Origin: Planctomycetales bacterium 10988
GTDB taxonomy: Bacteria; Planctomycetota; Planctomycetia; Pirellulales; Pb10988
Direction: 5' to 3'
Length of the DNA: 64,000 bases
Assembly: GCA_009664345.1 (NCBI GenBank)
Contig: CP043547.1
Span: forward strand, 4,182,709-4,246,708
Shown here: positions 30,027 through 38,197 of the stretch, piece by piece
Layout: each line of letters opens with the position of its first letter
Position numbering within the stretch: position 1 is the stretch's first letter
Notes under the pieces: model-generated
Told to the model about the DNA's origin: nothing
Databases searched by the model: none
Seen by the model: only the letters and a program-made list of their open reading frames with translations
Program-made: the position numbers and the translations under genes

Positions 30027-30401
30027 ATGGTTTTGTGATTTCCGAGAAGATCGGCAGAATTTGAATTGGCAATTTCCCCCAAAATCCCCTACACTGACAA
30101 AGCGGGAGGAACCTACGTTTCTTCCCTGCTTCAGGTCTGTTAGAAGGGAAAATAACTTGCTAAGCTGGAGGTGAGAATCAACAATAGAGAGAGCAGTCAG
30201 CTTGATTCGACTAGGAAGGCAACTCCCCTTTTCGTGAGGAATTGCTCATTTCATAGTGTGTCTAGAAATCCTATCTTCGTGCCTGGCGGGGGACGCACCG
30301 GATTTTTAGGCTCCGAATCTCGTTCGGTTTCCTCTTATTTTCCAATCATCGAGCCTTTGATCTAATGGCTATATCCATCTTATGCGGATATTTCCTGATG
30401 G
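30027..30401. other. Intergenic region without a recognised gene
   Basis: 375 bp between gyrB and the kinase-pseudokinase gene. A 64-codon frame from a GTG at 30171 has no recognisable family and a Ser/Arg-rich composition, so it is not called. No clear terminator follows gyrB. Confidence 0.4.
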
Positions 30402-33266
30402 ATGATGGTCTCATGGTTGAGGTTTTGCGAAGCTACGTCTTTTCGCTCGGCGGCAGTGTCGGTGAACGTAGCTTCTGTAAAGGTAGTCCTTTCTTCTTTA
30501 TTGCGGATGCGGCCCGTGAGCGATAAAAGTCCCCCTCCGATGATGCGCATCGAGCGGCTTCCCGCTCGACTAGGGGACTATGTCCTGTTGGAAGAGATCG
30601 GCGGCGGCGGAGTCGGGCGTGTTTTCAAGGCCCATCACCGGCATTTAGAGCGGATCGATGCGGTAAAAATCCTCAATCCGATCGCGGAATCTTCGCCGGA
30701 AAAAGTTGCCCGCTTTCGACGGGAGTTGAAGGCACACGCCAAGTTACGTCATCCGAACATTGTCACAACCTACGGCGGAGGCGAAATCGAAGGCCTCCTT
30801 TATCTAGCGATGGAGTTCATCAACGGACCCACGCTGGAACGCCTTGTCATGCAAGAAGAGGGCCCGCTCGGCTGGAAACGGGCGATTGATTATCTCTTGC
30901 AAGCCGGTCGCGGAATTGAACATGCCCACGCTTGCGGGGTTTTGCATCGCGACATCAAGCCTTCCAATATCATGCTGGCGGAAAACACTTCGATCAAAGT
31001 CCTTGATATGGGATTGGCTCGCATTGCCCGCTCTGCCAACCCTGCTCCGATCTTGCCGCCCCTTGCCGATGGCGACGACTCCTCGAATCTTCCAGTCGAT
31101 CCACCCTTGCTGACACATACCTATACGGTCATGGGAACGGCCGCTTATATGGCTCCGGAGCAAGCCCGGCGACTCAAAGCGGCGGATGAACGGGCGGATA
31201 TCTATAGTCTAGGCTGTACCTTGTTTTTTCTCCTTTCGGGAAGGCCGCCCTTTAAAGGAGAGTCCTTCATCGAATCGGTCGTTTCTCATTTAGAACAGCC
31301 GATTCCCGAGCTGGATGAAGTCTGTCAAGGAGCACCGAAAGGACTTAAGGCAATTATTACCAGGATGTTAGCGAAATTGCCGGAGGACCGCTATCAAAAA
31401 GTGAGCGAGGTTCTTTACGATCTGGAGCGGCTTCAGCAAGGGCAACTTTTGGAAGCTTTGGCCTCTTCAGTCTCCCCGGCCACCCCTCAAAAGGAAGCCC
31501 CGGCACAGGAACCACGTGTTTCTCCCTCGGGAGAATTAATTCCCTTTACGGAATCGCTGGAGTCCGCCGGCTTCTTTACTTCCGAGGAAATTGAACACTT
31601 TTTGGCCTCTTTCGAGCCTCATCAACGCCCTTCCAATCGTCGACAAATGACGGATGAATTGGCCCAGGCGGAGTGGATCACCAACTACCAAGCGGCTGCC
31701 CTCAATGTCAGCGACCCCGAGGATTTGGTCTACGGGGACTATTATATCCTCGACAAAATCGATGTCGGCAAGCATGCGGTTCTCTACTTGGCGGAGCATG
31801 GCCCTACCGGCGAAGCGGTGGCCCTGAAGACCTTGGCCCCGGACTCCTTGCAAACGATCGAGGAAATGAATGCCTTCAATCAAATGATCCGGCAGCATTC
31901 AAGCCTCAAACATCCGTATCTTTGCGAAGTTTATGACGGGGGTATTAAAGGCGCAACTCCTTATCTGGCAATGGAATGGATTGATTCCCTTAGCCTTGCC
32001 TCCAGGGTAAAACGTCAGGGACCGATCGAATATGAAATTGCCCTGCGTTACATTCGTCAGGCGGCCGAGGCCCTCGGATATGCCCTGAATAAAGGGATGA
32101 CGCATCTCAACATTCACCCTGGTCAGATGCTTGTTGACAGCCGGGGGAATATCAAATTGACCGATTTGGGGCTGACGCAGTTCTACCGTGAAATGCCCCA
32201 TGCCCCGGAAACGAGCGCGATGACCGAGGCCACCACGGATACGGAGGTCGATGAAGATGTCCTCGGGGTTGAAGACCTCTTGGGCGACGAACTTCAGACC
32301 GATCCGAGTGCCACTCGACTGCTGACGCCGGAGTTTTTGGCCCCGGAAGGGAAAGATCAGGAAAATCTCGACTTCCGCACCGATATCTATTGCCTTGGTT
32401 CGACCTTCTTTTTCCTGGTTTCAGGAGCAACGCTGTACCGGGGAGGTTCGACCGAGGAGCTTCTCGATGCCCACCGCTACGAGCCGATTCCTGCCATGCG
32501 GGATTTTGTCTCCGGCGGCTCGGAAACGATGGAGCAAGTCTTCCGGGGGATGGTCGCCAAGCGGCCTCAAGATCGCTACCGCAACTATGCTGATCTCGTC
32601 AGCGATTTGGAATTGCTCTCTGAGGAACTGGCTGCCTTGAGTGCTGCCCTCAGCCGGGTGAATCCTCATGGCGACAAAAGCCGAGACGCCTCCCGCTCCC
32701 ATAATTCCGGCGGCAGGAACAAAAGCCGTTCCCGACAATCGACCCTCAATGGGCCGGGCCTCAACATTGCCGGCAAAGAGCAGGAACTCGACCCTTGGCT
32801 CGCACGGGAGTTGCCGCAATATTCCGTTCTCTATGCCATCGGTGGCGGGGCTTTTATCGCATTGGCCCTCTATCTGCTGACCCCGCTTCTTTGGTATCAG
32901 TCGCTGACCTGGGTACTTATTTATAGTGGGCTTGCCGCGCTAGGGCTGACCTATGGCCGCTCGGAAACTCCGGTTTGGGTTGGTGGGTTGTTTGGGGCAT
33001 TCTTAGGATTTACTGCTGGGGCCTTGCTCTGGGAATCTTCTCTCAGTTCTTCGGACCCCTATAATTGGCTCGGGCAAAAGGCCTTAGCCAGCTTGTTAGG
33101 ATTTCCGATTCCTCTCCTCGCGGTGATTCTCGCGGTTGGGGCGTTTATGGGTGGATTTTTAGGGACAATGTCCGGCATTTCACTGGCTCCGCATCTTCGA
33201 AAGTGGGCCAAGAAAACCAGTAATCCCAAGCAAACCAAGCGAAAACCTTCCAAGTCGTTGAAGTAG
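30402..33266 (+). CDS. Membrane protein with tandem kinase and pseudokinase domains
   Basis: 954 residues from ATG 30402; the first ~50 are not kinase-like, and ATG 30507 or 30540 could be the true start. Kinase domain 1 (~57-345) has GGGGVGRV, K89 in DAVKIL, HRDIKPSN with H182-R183-D184 and DMG for DFG, so it looks active. Domain 2 (~446-735) keeps an ALK lysine and LTDLG, but its glycine loop is degraded (IDVGKHAV) and HRD is replaced by H568-L569-N570 in HLNIHPGQ, so the catalytic Asp is missing: a pseudokinase. A polar linker leads to about four TM helices (~807-932) and a basic tail. Both kinase domains should face the cytoplasm. The pseudokinase may regulate domain 1, by analogy with other tandem kinases; this is inference. 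No phosphatase gene adjacent. Confidence 0.9.
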   Translation: MMVSWLRFCEATSFRSAAVSVNVASVKVVLSSLLRMRPVSDKSPPPMMRIERLPARLGDYVLLEEIGGGGVGRVFKAHHRHLERIDAVKILNPIAESSPEKVARFRRELKAHAKLRHPNIVTTYGGGEIEGLLYLAMEFINGPTLERLVMQEEGPLGWKRAIDYLLQAGRGIEHAHACGVLHRDIKPSNIMLAENTSIKVLDMGLARIARSANPAPILPPLADGDDSSNLPVDPPLLTHTYTVMGTAAYMAPEQARRLKAADERADIYSLGCTLFFLLSGRPPFKGESFIESVVSHLEQPIPELDEVCQGAPKGLKAIITRMLAKLPEDRYQKVSEVLYDLERLQQGQLLEALASSVSPATPQKEAPAQEPRVSPSGELIPFTESLESAGFFTSEEIEHFLASFEPHQRPSNRRQMTDELAQAEWITNYQAAALNVSDPEDLVYGDYYILDKIDVGKHAVLYLAEHGPTGEAVALKTLAPDSLQTIEEMNAFNQMIRQHSSLKHPYLCEVYDGGIKGATPYLAMEWIDSLSLASRVKRQGPIEYEIALRYIRQAAEALGYALNKGMTHLNIHPGQMLVDSRGNIKLTDLGLTQFYREMPHAPETSAMTEATTDTEVDEDVLGVEDLLGDELQTDPSATRLLTPEFLAPEGKDQENLDFRTDIYCLGSTFFFLVSGATLYRGGSTEELLDAHRYEPIPAMRDFVSGGSETMEQVFRGMVAKRPQDRYRNYADLVSDLELLSEELAALSAALSRVNPHGDKSRDASRSHNSGGRNKSRSRQSTLNGPGLNIAGKEQELDPWLARELPQYSVLYAIGGGAFIALALYLLTPLLWYQSLTWVLIYSGLAALGLTYGRSETPVWVGGLFGAFLGFTAGALLWESSLSSSDPYNWLGQKALASLLGFPIPLLAVILAVGAFMGGFLGTMSGISLAPHLRKWAKKTSNPKQTKRKPSKSLK

Positions 33267-33388
33267 CACCCGGCGAGATTTGAGAATCCCCTCTTCTCTA
33301 AAAGCCAAAAGCGAACATCTGGCGGACCTAGCGTAAGAACCTTATAAAGGGAATGTTTCGCCCGCTTGCTTCTAGATGAATCCCGCCG

Positions 33389-34210
33389 ATGTCTCTACTT
33401 TTACGTCTCCGCCAATCACCGTCGCTCGCATTGACCGTCGAACAGATCGACCCGCTCGGCTTGCGAGAAAAGTCCATCGAAGAAATCGAGCAACTCCCCG
33501 TTTTTCACGGCAATGAGCGGCTTCCTCTGGCGGAGTGGTTCGAAATCACCGGCAATCCGCAGTCAGAGCGAATCGTAATCGAAGGAGATTGCAGTCGGGT
33601 GCATCGCTTGGCCGCCGGGATGTTGGGCGGAGAACTCATTGCCGAAGGGGATGTCGGTCGCCACTTTGCCGCGGAAATGAAAGCGGGAGAAGTCGAACTT
33701 CGCGGCAATGCCGGAGATTTCTGCGCGGCCCAAATGCACGGGGGAACACTGATCGCCCGGCAGAACGTCGGCCATTATACCGCGGCCGCCTATCCGGGAA
33801 GCCGTCGCGGGATGCGAGGCGGAGAGATCATCATTCATGGAAGTGCCGGAAATCATCTCGCCCAAACGATGCGTCGCGGCACGATTGTTGTCTGTGGAGA
33901 AACGGGTCGGGCCGCCGGCTTTGATATGATTGCAGGATCGCTCTTTCTCTTGGGAAGTGTCGGCACAGAAGTAGGGGCGGAAATGCGTCGCGGCACGATC
34001 GCCCTCTTTCAAAAAGAATTACCTTCGCTTCTTCCCACTTTTCTGCCCGCCTGCGAAATCGAACTTCCCTTCATGGGCTACTATTTAAAAACTCTCCAAA
34101 AGCGTTTTTCAATTCCAGCCCTCCATTTAACAAGCCGCTATCAACGCTTCTGCGGCGACCTCGCCACCTTAGGAAAAGGCGAAATTTTACATTGTATTGA
34201 AAGTTTTTAA
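33389..34210 (+). CDS. fhcC: Formylmethanofuran dehydrogenase subunit C-like (FhcC)
   Basis: 273 residues. The middle is a right-handed beta-helix of GxxG-type repeats (GMLGGELIAEGDVGRHFAAEMKAG..., then GNAGDFCAAQMHGG, GSAGNHLAQTMRRG), the hallmark of FwdC/FmdC/FhcC and the GltS C-terminal domain. In bacteria FhcC is part of the formyltransferase/hydrolase complex of the tetrahydromethanopterin C1 pathway (formaldehyde oxidation), known from methylotrophs and planctomycetes. The conserved MRRG turns support FhcC over GltS. The partners FhcA, B and D are not in the window, so the gene is separated from the rest of the complex. An ATTGAAA/TTTCAAT inverted repeat (34196-34218) overlaps its 3' end. 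ATG 33389 is the only start that includes the full N-terminal strand. Confidence 0.82.
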   Translation: MSLLLRLRQSPSLALTVEQIDPLGLREKSIEEIEQLPVFHGNERLPLAEWFEITGNPQSERIVIEGDCSRVHRLAAGMLGGELIAEGDVGRHFAAEMKAGEVELRGNAGDFCAAQMHGGTLIARQNVGHYTAAAYPGSRRGMRGGEIIIHGSAGNHLAQTMRRGTIVVCGETGRAAGFDMIAGSLFLLGSVGTEVGAEMRRGTIALFQKELPSLLPTFLPACEIELPFMGYYLKTLQKRFSIPALHLTSRYQRFCGDLATLGKGEILHCIESF

Positions 34211-34249
34211 TTTTCAATAGTTAATGAAAAATTCTATCTGTATCTCTTT

Positions 34250-34558
34250 CTACTTACATAATTGTTCTAAACAATCACACACTCGATTTCTCAGATCGCT
34301 TGAGTCATACTCAAATAAATATTCTCGCGGTGTATGGTAATCTAAGTATGGAATTTCTCCATCAAGCCAGTCTCTGGTGTTTGCTAAACCTTGGATCGCT
34401 ACAGAGACTTTTAAGATACTAAAAACAATATCGGAACATTGATCTATTCCAAGCGAACTTGCGCTCTCAAGATAATCCCCTGACAGTGATTCGGTTTCGG
34501 CAAGTTTTACAAACCCCGACCAGTCATAATCCTTGCTGTTAGATCCTTTGGCAGACAT
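34250..34558 (-). CDS. Small protein resembling Xre/MbcA/ParS-type antitoxin C-terminal domain
   Basis: 102 residues, convergent with fhcC. Not firmly recognised. The C-terminal half (NTRDWLDGEIPYLDYHTPREYL, followed by a short V..L helix; only the W-L, G-x-x-P/TP-x-x-L spacing is diagnostic) resembles the toxin-binding DUF2384 domain of MbcA/ParS/Xre antitoxins. The usual N-terminal helix-turn-helix is not obvious, and no RES-type toxin gene lies beside it. It is AT-richer than the flanking metabolic genes, which would fit acquisition. It could also be an unrelated small hypothetical protein. Confidence 0.6.
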   Translation of the reverse strand: MSAKGSNSKDYDWSGFVKLAETESLSGDYLESASSLGIDQCSDIVFSILKVSVAIQGLANTRDWLDGEIPYLDYHTPREYLFEYDSSDLRNRVCDCLEQLCK

Positions 34559-34747
34559 TCCAATTCTTTCTATAGATAATCTTGAGTAATAAATAGGCTA
34601 GGATATGGTTCAATTTTATTTAAAAATCTACTCGATCTCTCCACTTCTTCACCGCTAGGCAACTTGGGAGGGAATTGATAAAATGATGGTTGCTTTCTGC
34701 GATGTGGATGTTGAAATAGTTTGCTTCTAGAAAATATTGAGACGATC

Positions 34748-35233
34748 ATGACGGATGAATCCCCCCTTTTTTGCGAACGAAAGACGATTGAGCAGGTCGA
34801 AGAAGGGGATCAACTGGCCCCGAAGTTTGATGAAAATGGCCTGATCCCGGTAGTCACGACCGATTTTGACTCGGGTGAATTGCTGATGCAAGGGTATATG
34901 AACGTCGAGGCGATGCAAAAGACGATCGAGCTAGGCGAGGCCGTTTATTACAGTCGCAGCCGCAAAGTCCTGTGGCATAAAGGGGCGACGAGCGGTCTTG
35001 TGCAGAAGGTTCGCGAAATGCGGATCGATGACGATCAAGATTGCGTTTGGCTCCGCGTCGATGTGCAAGGAGGGGCCAGCTGCCATGTCGGGTATCGCTC
35101 TTGTTTTTATCGCCGCGTTCCTGTCGGGGAAGAAGCCAAGCAACAAGGCGTCCACCTCGAATTCACCGAACAAGAAAAAGTCTTCGACCCCAAGGAAGTC
35201 TACGGCGATGCCCCGAACCCTACCCAACTTTAG
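34748..35233 (+). CDS. hisI: Phosphoribosyl-AMP cyclohydrolase
   Basis: 161 residues from the ATG at 34748; an upstream in-frame TTG at 34721 would add nine residues with no support. HisI opens the purine ring of phosphoribosyl-AMP in histidine biosynthesis. The family motifs are all present: [24 protein letters not shown], the metal site D-D-D-Q-D-C followed by W, and [11 protein letters not shown] with the zinc cysteines. It has no HisE domain, so it is the monofunctional form with a ~30-residue extra C-terminal tail. No other his gene is nearby. A 15-codon frame with a strong GGGAGG site (34683-34730) lies just upstream. A strong bidirectional terminator follows. Confidence 0.95.
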   Translation: MTDESPLFCERKTIEQVEEGDQLAPKFDENGLIPVVTTDFDSGELLMQGYMNVEAMQKTIELGEAVYYSRSRKVLWHKGATSGLVQKVREMRIDDDQDCVWLRVDVQGGASCHVGYRSCFYRRVPVGEEAKQQGVHLEFTEQEKVFDPKEVYGDAPNPTQL

Positions 35234-35277
35234 AGACTTTTGAACTATTCTTGATCGATAAACAGCCGCATTCAAAT

Positions 35278-35313
35278 AAAAAGGGACCGCATGAGCGCAT
35301 GCGATCCCTTTTT
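35278..35313. terminator. Bidirectional intrinsic terminator (hisI / TadE convergent pair)
   Basis: A 16-bp stem with one mismatch and a four-base AGCG loop; A-run on the left and T-run on the right, so it can work on both strands. It sits between hisI (+) and the TadE-like gene (-). Confidence 0.92.
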
Positions 35314-35332
35314 ATTGGTTGTTTTAAGCTTT

Positions 35333-35821
35333 TTATTCGTGGCGGAAGACCACGGAACCTGAGAGACGCCTTCCTCCTAGAAACCAAGGAGAGTTATAGG
35401 CGACATCGTTAAAGGGAACCGAGACGTGAACACGGAAATAGGTGTCACGGTCGGCATCTTCAAGGTCCAACTCTGGAGCGGAATAGGGGTCGTCTTCTGA
35501 CTGGTCCATGATGAGAACTTGGGCATTATTGATAGGAATTCCGCCGGCTGCCAAGAAGTTTTTGATATCGCGGACGACCTTTTCGTTGTTCGTTTCGTTG
35601 CCGGAATCATCAACAATTTGCAACAGACCAAGCCGGCCACCTTCCCGCGCGGCCACGGTGAGCTGTTGAGCCACCTGAAAGGCACGACCGAATTCAATAA
35701 TACCAATCATCATTAAGGCGAAGATCGGCAGGACCATGGCAAATTCCAACATAGCCAGCCCGGAGCGGGCGTCACGTGGCATCCCACTACGACGATGAAC
35801 TCCAATTCTCTTTCGATGCAT
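35333..35821 (-). CDS. TadE-like pseudopilin family protein (second of pair)
   Basis: 162 residues from the ATG at 35821; a GTG at 35872 would add 17 residues. The TadE-like signature is clear: RSGLAMLEFAMVLPIFALMM is a basic turn, Glu and TM helix, followed by IIEFGRAFQVAQQL and AAREGGRLG. TadE proteins are minor pseudopilins of the Flp/Tad pilus system or secreted by it. The rest (~90-160) is periplasmic, with an acidic segment before a C-terminal beta strand ending in VFRHE. It follows its paralogue with a 119-bp gap on the same strand. No TadA, TadB/C or CpaA gene is in the window. Confidence 0.88.
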   Translation of the reverse strand: MHRKRIGVHRRSGMPRDARSGLAMLEFAMVLPIFALMMIGIIEFGRAFQVAQQLTVAAREGGRLGLLQIVDDSGNETNNEKVVRDIKNFLAAGGIPINNAQVLIMDQSEDDPYSAPELDLEDADRDTYFRVHVSVPFNDVAYNSPWFLGGRRLSGSVVFRHE

Positions 35822-35940
35822 TGAATCAACTCTTTGTCGGGTGTATGTAAGGATAGGAAACGAATGTTTCACAGAAAATGTTCAGCAGAAATCGGCAAAT
35901 CAGAGAGACGGAACACAACCTAGCGTTGTAAATCAGGCGA

Positions 35941-36444
35941 CTACTCGTGTCTGAGAACCGCGGTCGAGCGAAGGGTCGCACTTCCCAGCCACCAGGGACT
36001 AAACAGACTGACATCATCATAATCCACCTCCGCCAGGATGATGGCCAAGTCCCGTTGTCCGGCATCGGCAAGTTCCATATCGTCTAAATCCTCCAGGTCC
36101 GGAGGATCGTCAGGGTCTTGATTGGTATCGTCAAAAACGGAAGCGTCCAAGACCTGAATGCGGACATCGGAGGGATTAATCCCCCCGGCACTCAGAAAAT
36201 CTTTGGCGATTGTGACCACATCGTTGGAGGAAACTCCATCCAAAGAGCCTTGACGAGCCCCCATCCGAGTGGCTGCATTGAGCATTTGGGTGACCATGAA
36301 GGCCCGACCAAACTCAATCATTCCCAACACAAAGAGGATAAAGACCGGCAAAACGATGGCAAATTCCGTCATGGTGACGCCGCGACGATCGGATCGTTTT
36401 CCCCGACGTCGTGTGCGGAGACTACTTGGTATCCCGTGAGACAT
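35941..36444 (-). CDS. TadE-like pseudopilin family protein (first of pair)
   Basis: 167 residues. Basic N-terminus (RTRRRGKRSDRRG), then TMTEFAIVLPVFILFVLG, the TadE-type cleavage/TM segment, and MIEFGRAFMVTQML. The periplasmic part parallels the neighbouring paralogue: a F.[AS]AGGI segment, an acidic patch (here D/P-rich), and a C-terminal SPWWLG...VLRHE close to SPWFLG...VFRHE. This indicates tandem duplication followed by divergence. It probably heads a two-gene operon with its promoter in the long spacer upstream. Confidence 0.9.
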   Translation of the reverse strand: MSHGIPSSLRTRRRGKRSDRRGVTMTEFAIVLPVFILFVLGMIEFGRAFMVTQMLNAATRMGARQGSLDGVSSNDVVTIAKDFLSAGGINPSDVRIQVLDASVFDDTNQDPDDPPDLEDLDDMELADAGQRDLAIILAEVDYDDVSLFSPWWLGSATLRSTAVLRHE

Positions 36445-37351
36445 GTGGTTACCCTAAAAGATGATTCCGGAGAAATTTGCGGTTAAAAGTGGGAGAAACA
36501 CCGTTCGCGTTTGCGAATCCAAAATAGTAACGGCCATCAGGAGCGATCCGACCAAGGAGCGACGAAAAAGGAGAACCGAGGTTATGAATGGAAAGGGAGA
36601 CCCATGGTCCACCTTCAATCCGCCATCATGATGCCTTGATCTAACAGAGGCTTGGAAAAACCACTTAGTACGGAGCTTCTTAAATATAGCGTAATGTACG
36701 TTGGAAAAAGGAGATATTGTTTGTTTTTTTCGGTTGAATTCAAAATTTAATCAACTGATAACAATCGCTGAGAAAAGAAGGTGGCTGATCGTCCTGCATA
36801 AGCGACTCGGTTCCCGCCACGCCGCTTAAAAATGAGATGAGAACAAAGGACGGCAACCAACGTTTCTCAATATCCTTTTCAACTTTCCGGCTTTGGATGA
36901 AACCATGGGACTCGAACAATTGTTTCGATTGTCAGGGTCTACTAGATATTAACCATAGGCTCTTAGTCTAAAGATTCGGGATGAATCCGTCAAGAAATTT
37001 TCCCGGTAAATCGCGCTTTTTCGATCATTAGAAAAAGATGGAAATCGAGTAATGATCACAACTTTTGTCAACGAAGGGGGCCCTGAGTCGACCCCCGGAA
37101 ACCTTCCCGCCGATTGAAAAAATTGACCAAACCGGGAACAATACAACCCACGGCCAAAATTTTGAGGAAGCTCAAAATCTCTCTCTGAGCAGGTTGGGCT
37201 TCCTCCTGTTTTGTCCACCCTTCGGAATGGGCTTTATTTTATGGTCGGAAACCGCCTGATGGAGGAACGATTGTCTTCCTCTTTTGGATCATTTGGAAAT
37301 ACAGCCGGCGATTCCGACCTCCTTCCTTCTTTGCATTAGAAAAGAGAATCG
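36445..37351. other. Long intergenic region without a recognised gene
   Basis: About 900 bp between divergent TadE and purE. Open frames here (36949-37218 minus, 37065-37259 plus) have no family features. A 7-bp hairpin TTTTGAG-GAAG-CTCAAAA lies near 37160-37177. The sequence around 36690-36730 is AT-rich and may hold a promoter, but no clear pair of boxes was seen. Confidence 0.4.
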
Positions 37352-37855
37352 ATGTCAATTTCCCCTCCTGATGGTTGTTTAGTGACGGTGTTGATGGGTA
37401 GTGAATCCGACTGGGGTGTGATGAAGCATACTTCGGATACCTTGAAGTCTTTTGGAATTGCTCACGATTGCCGAGTTCTTTCCGCTCACCGAACTCCTGA
37501 AGCTGCCAGTAGTTATATCGCAGGTTCCGAGGAAAAAGGCGTCGAAGTGATGATTGCCGCTGCCGGGGGAGCGGCTCACTTGGCCGGCGTCGTAGCTGCT
37601 CACACCACTATGCCGGTCCTCGGCGTGCCGATGGTTGCTTGGTCGCTCGATGGTCTGGATTCGCTCCTTTCCACGGTGCAAATGCCCCGCGGGATTCCGG
37701 TCGGGACCCTGGCGATTGGCAAAGCCGGGGCGATCAACGCCGCGCTCTTGGCGGTTTCGATCTTGGCTAACAAACGTCCTGAACTCAAAACCCAACTCAA
37801 GGAATATCGCGAACAGCAAAAAGAAAAAATCCTCGCCACCAAGCTCGATTTCTAA
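37352..37855 (+). CDS. purE: 5-(carboxyamino)imidazole ribonucleotide mutase
   Basis: 167 residues. PurE moves the carboxyl group of N5-CAIR to give CAIR in purine biosynthesis. Family motifs are in order: MGSESDW with the nucleotide-binding Ser/Asp, SAHRTPE with the catalytic His, AAAGGAAHLAGVVAA, and the GxPM...S...MPRG(I/V)PV(G/A)T segment. The sequence is of the class I (bacterial, PurK-dependent) type. No purK is adjacent. The ATG at 37352 is preceded by AAAAGAGAATCG, a weak ribosome-binding site. Confidence 0.95.
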   Translation: MSISPPDGCLVTVLMGSESDWGVMKHTSDTLKSFGIAHDCRVLSAHRTPEAASSYIAGSEEKGVEVMIAAAGGAAHLAGVVAAHTTMPVLGVPMVAWSLDGLDSLLSTVQMPRGIPVGTLAIGKAGAINAALLAVSILANKRPELKTQLKEYREQQKEKILATKLDF

Positions 37856-38197
37856 AAGCTAGGCACGGAGGAGTCCCCTTTCCCAGCTTTTCAAAAAGGC
37901 CATCGCGTGCCTCATAGACCTTTTGGCGGGGATTCGCTACGATGAACGTAAGCTTCGAGGGCGAAACAACCTGAGCGAAAATCACCACTTAAGCAGCACG
38001 GACAAAACGGATTTGAGAACCCCGGAAACACTCATTCAAGAGCGTTGTCCCTTCAAATCGGAAGCGTTTGTCTAAGTCTCGAAAGGGTGTCTCGCGGTCT
38101 GTTTTGTCTGTTTTCCTCAATCCCTTTGCAAGCTGTTGGCAGAGGGATGCAAGCGATTTGCTCCGTTGGATGTGCAATAGAAAGGAACGAGATCGTC
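37856..38197. other. Intergenic region upstream of isocitrate dehydrogenase
   Basis: 342 bp. The icd frame is open back to a TTG at 38045, but the 51 extra residues are not conserved-looking. Nothing else was recognised; the icd promoter must lie here. Confidence 0.4.

Noticed and set aside
36445-37351. tRNA, rRNA or riboswitch in the longer gaps
   Set aside because: No GGTTCGAATCC-type T-loop, cloverleaf pattern or known riboswitch core was seen by eye in any gap; a covariance-model search would be needed to exclude small RNAs.
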